The translations under genes and the position numbers were made by a program. This document shows, piece by piece, positions 58,131-64,000 of a stretch of DNA of 64,000 bases. The stretch lies in the NCBI GenBank assembly GCA_037349315.1, contig JBAIAC010000221.1, positions 248,001 through 312,000 of the forward strand, written 5' to 3'. Positions within the stretch are counted from its first letter, which is position 1. The number at the start of each line of letters is the position of its first letter. The notes beneath the pieces were generated by a model. The model was not told the DNA's origin. It searched no databases and saw only the letters and a list, made by a program, of their open reading frames with translations. The stretch is from Chelydra serpentina (Eukaryota > Chordata > Testudines > Chelydridae).

Positions 58131-58260
58131 GACGTGGGCCTGATGAATTCCTGGGTTCACTGTATGTAGCGCAGGGTGTGTTTCCCTGCTGACGGGCTCC
58201 TCGCCCTTCCCTCGGCAGCCCCCGGCGGCGTGGGCGGACGCCCGGCTCCCCGGAGCAGCC

Positions 58261-61201
58261 ATGCTGCGAGGCGCCTTCGTGCTTTGGAACCTCAGCTTCT
58301 TCGACGTGGAGCGGAGCCTGGCACGCAGGCTGCAGCAGAACGTGCATTACCCCTTCCAGGTGCAGCAGCCCAATGGTGAGGAGCCCTCCCCGGCACCGGG
58401 CCCAGGAAGCTGGGTCCTGCAGGTCTCCAGGGTATATGGTCCCACGCCCGCAGGAGGACGTGTCTGCTGCAGCGTCGTTGGGTTGGCGTGTCGTGGAGAG
58501 GGAGGGCACTCCAGAACCTGCTCTGGAACCCACGAATGTTCTGCGTACCCTGCTCCAGAGCCTACCGGTGCTCTGCCTACTCCTCTTCAGAGCCCAATGG
58601 CTTTCTGCCTGCTCTGGAACCCACTAACGCTCTGCACACCCTGTTCCAGAATCTACAAACGTTCAACCTGCCCCACTCCAGAATCCACAAGCCTCCTGCC
58701 TTCCCTGCTCCAGAGCTAGCCAGTGTTGCCCTCCCAGCTCCACAACCAGTCAGCCTCCCCTGCTCCAGACTCTTCTTTCCCCTCTCCAAACAGCAATTGT
58801 CTGTCCTCCCCATTCCAAAGCCCATTCTAGAACCCACAGCCATGCTGGCTCCTGCACTCCAGAACCTGCTCTGGAATCTGCTTCTGTCTGCTCTCCTCCA
58901 GAAACTGCTGTGGAACCCCACAGAGGTTCTGCCTTTCCTACTCCAGAACCCACGATTGTTCTGTCTTCCTGCTCCAGAGCCAGCAAGAGTTCTCCATTAC
59001 ATACTGCAGAGCCCATTCTGGAACTGGCACTTGTTCTACCTTCCCTGCTCCAGAATGTGATCTGGAACCCACCAATGCGCTGCCTTCCCTGCTCCAAAAC
59101 GTGCAACTGTTCAGCTTCCTTGCTCCGGAACCCGCTGGCATTTTGCCTAAGCCCGGGAGCCTGTGGCGCCTTATCCTGACCGGGGCACGCCAAAGCCAAG
59201 AGCCTGCCGCCTGCTCCCATCGTACGCTGGCCCTGTGGCTCAGGGGACAGACTGGGCTGGTCTTAGAATTGAAGGTCCCGGGTTTGATCCGTGCTGCTGG
59301 CCTGTTTGGGGCAGCCCCAGGCCTGTCCCCCCAGTGTGGTGATTGCCCTGGGGCCTTGCCAGCTGGCACAGGGGAGGGTGGGTCTGGGTCCTGGCCCCAC
59401 GCCGAGCTCTCTATCGCCCCCAGTGTTCGTCATGGAGTATTACAAGGACACGCTGTGGAAGGGGGCCCTGATCTTCCTGCTCTGTGTCCTGGGCGGTGTC
59501 TTCTACTTCAAGAGTGAGAAGGTAGGAGAGCCCGGGGCTGGTCCCAGGCCGTGTCTAACAGCCCCCGCCCAGCCCCTTGTCCTCACCCCAGCTGGGCCCC
59601 AGGGGCTGGCACTGGGCCAGGCAAAGGGCATAGTTTCCATCCCCCCACGGGGTGCGTTATCGCTAACTGGGGAGCCCTCACCCCACGTCCTCCAGCTCCT
59701 TCCCTCATCCCGGGAGCCGTGACCAGCAGGTCCCCCTGGCTCGCTGGCCCTGCCTCGACCCCCCAGCTCTGGGTCTTGGCTCCCGGCTCCGTCCCCCGCA
59801 GGTCTCCCAGGACTACTCCGGCTTCTTCATCTACGGGATCCTGGTCGGCTTCTGGCTCCTCCTCAGCTCCATGCACAAGCGGCACCTGGTCATCAACCAC
59901 ACCCGCGGCTGCTACCAGATCTACATCAAGAGGCGGCTGTGGGAGGAGGGGCCCCTGCACCAGATCTACGTCCGGCTGACGGCCCAGACAGACGGTACGG
60001 CCCCTGCCCGGGGAGAGGGTCCCCCCTCCCCCCCCCGGGGACTCTCGCCCCTCACCGGCTGCCTCTGGCCTGTCCCGCAGCCTACGGGAAACGCTTCTAC
60101 AGCATCATCATCAACGGCTACGGGCTGGAGGTGCTGGCCCTGGCCAGCCTGTCCGACAAGTACGAGGTGAGTAGCCGGCCCTGGCCCATGTGCCTGGCGC
60201 ATGCCGCCACTGCAGCCAGGAGTCCGCTGTGAACCTGAGAGATCAGAGAGAGCCCCGCGACCCGCAGCCCTGCTAGCCCAGCCCTGGGTCCCCCCAGCTC
60301 TGCCGGTGCCCCTCACTCCCGACCCGCAGCCCCAACCCTGGGTCCCCCCCAGATCTGCCAGTGCCCCTCACTCCCGACCCGCAGCCCCAACCCTGGGTCC
60401 CCCCCAGCTCTGCCGGTGCCCCTCACTCCCGACCCACAGCCCCTGCTGGCCCAACTCTGGGTCCCCACAGCTCTGCCGGTGCCCCTCACTCCCGACCCGC
60501 AGCCCCTGCTGGCCCAGCCCTGGGTCCCCCCCAGATCTGCCGGTGCCCCCTCACTCCCGACCCGCAGCCCCTGCTGGCCCAGCCCTGGGTCCCCCCCAGA
60601 TCTGCCGGTGCCCCCTCACTCCCGACCCGCAGCCCCCTGCTAGCTCAGCCCTGGGTTCCTGCCCCCATCCCTGGCTCTGCTGGTGCCCCCAACCCTGACC
60701 CCCAGCCCTGGGCTCCCCCCCAGCTCTGCTGGTGACCCTCACTCCTGACCCACAGCCCCCTGCAAACCCAGCCCCTTTGCTGTGAGTTTGCGCAGGTTGT
60801 CGGCAGGCCGGGGGGTTGCTCTGGAGCACGGGGCCCTCTCAGGATAAGTGTGTCGGGGGGGTTGGGGCGGGGAGCTCGTGTTCCCAGGCCCCATGGCACG
60901 GCCAGGCAGTGGAGAGGCCATGGGTGCTGAGTGCCCCTTCCAGGGTCGGGGGGAGAGACCCTGGGGCAGGTGCTTGGTGGGGGTTTGCCCATCTCGCCTG
61001 GCCTCATGTCCCCGCCCCACAGGAGCCCGCCCCCGCCTCACAGCCCCTGCCCTGCCTGTCGCCCCCCAGCACATGGAGTTCCTGGGCAGGCGGATCGCAC
61101 GCAAGCTGAAACTCAACTACTTCGACTACCTGGATGAGTCCACGCGCCACGTGATCCGCCACCGGCCCCCGCTGGAGCGGGACGAGGAGCTGCAGGTTTG
61201 A
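58261..61201 (+). CDS. TMEM249: Transmembrane protein 249 (CatSper-complex family)
   Basis: In mammals TMEM249 is a small membrane protein found in the CatSper calcium-channel complex of the sperm flagellum. Five coding exons: 58261-58375, 59424-59521, 59802-59994, 60081-60166 and 61070-61201. They sum to 624 bp, in frame for 207 aa. All introns are GT/AG (AATG^GTGAGG / CCCCAG^TGTTC, GAAG^GTAGGA / CGCAG^GTCTCC, GACG^GTACGG / CGCAG^CCTAC, GAG^GTGAGT / CCCAG^CACATG). Two hydrophobic segments are visible: [16 protein letters not shown] (about residues 53-68) and [17 protein letters not shown] (about 77-93). A mainly cytosolic domain follows ([54 protein letters not shown]). The position next to FBXL6 agrees with human. 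The start follows a plausible acceptor (CCTCGGCAG), but an upstream exon cannot be excluded. The C-terminus is also uncertain: a weak donor at 61195 could join a further exon at 63256. Confidence 0.88.
58500..59160. repeat. Degenerate repeat in TMEM249 intron 1
   Basis: CTGCTCCAGAACCCAC-like motifs recur at irregular spacing of roughly 25-60 bp, with TTCTGCCTTCC between them. An old, decayed minisatellite. Confidence 0.6.
59226..59300 (+). mobile_element. tRNA-derived SINE head
   Basis: Box A-like TGGCTCAGGGG (59236-59246) and box B-like GGTTTGATCC (59281-59290) are spaced as in a tRNA gene. The cloverleaf arms do not pair well, so it is a SINE or tRNA relic rather than a functional tRNA. 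Confidence 0.45.
60260..60770. repeat. About 65-bp minisatellite in TMEM249 intron 4
   Basis: About seven units contain CCTCACTCCCGACCCGCAGCC, then GGCCCAGCCCTGGGTCCCCC and AGATCTGCCGGTGCC. Some copies lack the GCTGGCC module. Confidence 0.9.
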
Positions 61202-64000
61202 GGGGGGCAGCGCCCCGGTAAAGCCTGGCCTCCCTCTCTGCTCTGCTCACCGTTGTTTGCACTGGGGGGCCCTGCTGGCCCCACCCGCTCTGGGCCTGGG
61301 GTGGGGGGGCTGTAGTGTCTCCACTGGGGCTTTGCCCCATCCCTAGCCCTGGTGCCCACCCTGCAGATCTCCCCCGATCCCTCCCCCCCCGCTGCTGAGT
61401 GTCACCCCCCTTCCAGCCCCCCCCCAGCCAGTCAGGCTCCCCACCCCCACCCCACGACTGGCCCTTGAGTGGGGACATGGAACCAAACGGGGGAGGCCGC
61501 CTGGGCACCTCGGCCCAGCCAGCAGCCCCACGTCCCTCCCGTGAGTCTGAGGGTCCCTCTTTGGGGGGAGGGCGGGCGCCTCCCACGTTGTTCCCTGGGC
61601 GACGGGCCCTATGGCTGTGCCAACCGTCCAATCGAAAAGAGCCCCCGGGCCTGCAAGGGACTGACCCCCCCTTACCCTCCAGGCATCTCAAACCCCCCCC
61701 CCCCAGAGCTAGCCCTGGGGATTGCAGCGCCCCCAGTGCCCCGGGCTCCCCCTGGCGCTGCCTGTTCGGAGCCTCACCCCGCTGGCCCGGTCCCTCCCCT
61801 GGGGGCTGCCCGGGCGGGGGCAGGGGCTGACTGGGCTGCAGCGGTGAGACCGTCCCTGTCCAATGCTGGGGACTTGAGACCCAGCCGGATTGTCCGGGGT
61901 CCTGGTGTCCGTGGGGCCGTCCAGAGGGGCTGGCGCCCACGAGCCGGGCCGCACGGGCTCAGAGTCGCTCGCTTGGCTGCCTGGTCCAAACCGTCCGGTT
62001 TCCCTGCTCGGCGGGTCTCCATCCTGTGGGGAGTGGCCCTCGCCCAGGCAGACCCGGCGCTCGGGTCCAGGGCTCGGTGGAGGCTACCGGGCCGGTGAAG
62101 TCCCCGGCCGGGGGACGACGGGGCGGCTCTCTGGGAGTCCTTGTGCTGCTGGAAGCCGGCTGGCAACGTATCGGCCCACGGCACTGCCCCGGGCCAGCTG
62201 CCCTGCCCGGCTGGCCCCCCAGACCGAGCACGTCCCGGCCCAGGGGCTAATGGGGGCCCAGTCCCTGCTGCCTTCCCCTCTCCTAGCCACGGGGCTGCCG
62301 TGCCCCATTCTCCCGCTAGATGGGGCACGTCGCACTCCAAACAGTCCGGTGGCTTCAAGCCCTGGGCTGTGGGGGGGGGGGGGAGGGGGGACAGTTTGCA
62401 AAGCCCCAGGACCCCTCCCAGCCCCTGCCCCCCGGCCCTGTCCTGGCTGAACTGGGGGAGGGGGACGCGTGGCTCGGAGTCAGAGGTGACCAGGGGGATT
62501 TTGTGACACTGGGCAGGTCCCGTCCCCGGCTGTGCCTCAGTTTCCCCATGGGTCATGGAGCCGGGGAGCCCGAGCACACTGAGGGGTGTGACGGACACCA
62601 GTGGTCGGTGGGCACCCAGCCCCAGGGCAGGCCAGGCAGTCGGGCACCAGACCAGCGCCTGCTCGGGGGTGCCCCCGTGCTGGGGCTGCCTGGCCAGATC
62701 CCGTGTTCACACGGCCGTGTGCAAACGGCAGCCAGCCCTGGCCTGCCCCTGCCTTAACCCACCTGCACCTGTGTGCCCACAGACAGTGCGCGGCACGCTC
62801 GTGTGCGCGGCACGCTCGTGTGCGCTGCACAATGTGCCTGTGTGGTGACGAGGAGCTTGTCCCAGGACCTGCTGCCCACCCCTCGCCGCCGCCCGGCCCC
62901 CGCTGCAGAGGCAGGGGAGGCCCCAGATGGACCAGCTCTGGGATGGGGGTGGTCACGGGGTGCGTGAGGGGACGGGACCAGCAGAGATGGTGAGGAGTGG
63001 AGGGGGGGCAGGGAGGTGACGGGGGCAGTGGGGCAGGTGGGAGGGGTTAGATGGGGAGAGCAGCCGGGAAAGCTGCCCCCTGGGGATGGGGAGGGAGGGA
63101 AGAGTGCCGGGGGAGGGGTGTGATGCTGCCCAGGGGCACTGAGTGTGAGGACCGTCTGTGCTGGCCGGGGACCTGCTCCCCAGCTCTGCCGGCCACCAGC
63201 TGCCAAGCCCCCCCGGCCCCTGCAGGCCAGTCCTGACCCCCCGGGGCGCCCCCAGGAGTACCTGGCCCCTGCTCCGCGCCAGGAACAGCGACGCCAGCTG
63301 CCCCACGCCCGCGCTCACCGGCGGCGCTAGTGAAACCGAGGCAGAGGTCACGGCACAAGGGTCAGCGAGCCCCGTGACGGGCAGCAAGCGGCCACGTGTC
63401 CAATAAAACCATCGGACACACTCTGGGTCCTCGAGCTCCTTAACGAGAGACTTTCACCTCGCGAGCAACGCGCCCCCCAAGTCCTTCCAGTGCCCGACAG
63501 CCAGGCCTGGCTGTCACCTTCCGCCCGCAGGACCCCCCCCAGGGAAAGATCCCGGGTACCTGTTTTCACCCCCATGTATCAGAACCATCCACTGGCCTTA
63601 CTCACGAGCCCCCCGGCCCCCCGGGCGTCTCTGCCTGGATCCGCCTTTCGTGTCGCTTTCACAATCTCTTAATCAATATCTGGCTCCGTCTGCAACCCGG
63701 CCTCCATGGGGACGCCCCATAGACGGTGAGCAGACCCACGTCTGAGACATGACCCCCCCTGGGCTTGCCGCTGCCTCTGCCCCCTGGCCAGAGCAGAGCC
63801 CGGGGGGAGAGGCGCCCACTGCTCACGGCTCTGGTGAGCCACCCTGGGGTCAGGTGCTCCCCGTGGCCGGCCAGGAGTCCCCGTTTCTCGGCCAATGGTC
63901 CCGGCAGCGGAACCGACCCCTCTGCCCTCAGCCCGTGTGGTGCAGGTGGTGGTAGGGAGGGAGGGAGCAGCGGGGATGGAGCGCCAGAGGGGACAGTCCG
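61202..64000. other. Downstream of TMEM249; possible terminal exon and poly(A) site
   Basis: No further independent gene is supported. A decayed MIR lies near 62490-62555 (GACACTGGGCAGGTCCCG, GTGCCTCAGTTTCCCCATGG). A candidate short terminal exon (63256-63330) and AATAAA (63402-63407) are described in the findings. The rest is GC-rich unique DNA. Confidence 0.4.
63402..63407 (+). terminator. TMEM249: Poly(A) signal, probably TMEM249
   Basis: AATAAA in CCAATAAAACC. No canonical signal is visible soon after the stop codon at 61201, so this is the best candidate for the TMEM249 transcript end, either by a long 3'UTR or by a spliced terminal exon. Confidence 0.4.

Noticed and set aside
59226..59300. 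Candidate tRNA gene
   Set aside because: Box A and box B are present but the stems do not pair and there is no T-run terminator; better explained as a SINE head.

Overview
The window is vertebrate nuclear DNA and most likely comes from a turtle. It carries a tRNA-headed SINE of the cryptodiran (Cry) type, turtle/archosaur-style CR1 LINE pieces, old MIR fragments, and hAT elements with 8-bp target-site duplications. It is GC-rich and packed with minisatellites, as expected of a microchromosome or similar GC-rich arm. Species and chromosome cannot be fixed from sequence alone.

Layout: 1-9.8 kb is a transposon bed. It holds a TIR MITE, a hAT MITE that encloses a 50-bp satellite, a broken BED-finger hAT transposase element at 4514-7389, three related LTR copies (the third lies at 15 kb) and an MIR. 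9.9-12.0 kb holds a SLC52A3-like riboflavin transporter on the minus strand. Its upstream region is filled by a 56-bp minisatellite and CA repeats. 14-25 kb has no gene I can support and several large tandem arrays. 26.6-31.8 kb holds a second riboflavin transporter on the minus strand, SLC52A2-like, with a poly(A) signal at 25.34 kb. 37.1-37.7 kb is a CpG-rich segment with ETS-type sites, probably a shared promoter for SLC52A2-like (leftward) and FBXL6 (rightward). 37.7-39.7 kb is a 46-bp minisatellite of about 1.9 kb. 40.9-52.8 kb holds FBXL6 (plus, nine coding exons, 577 aa). 58.3-61.2 kb holds TMEM249 (plus, five coding exons, 207 aa), a family known from the sperm CatSper channel complex.

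The order SLC52A2 - FBXL6 - TMEM249 matches human 8q24.3 as I recall it. The SLC52A3-like gene directly beside SLC52A2 is the notable extra. All four gene models were assembled by reading exons, GT/AG sites and phase; each closes in frame. There is no shared pathway: two genes import riboflavin, one encodes an F-box/LRR protein and one a sperm membrane protein. The linkage is conserved synteny, not an operon.
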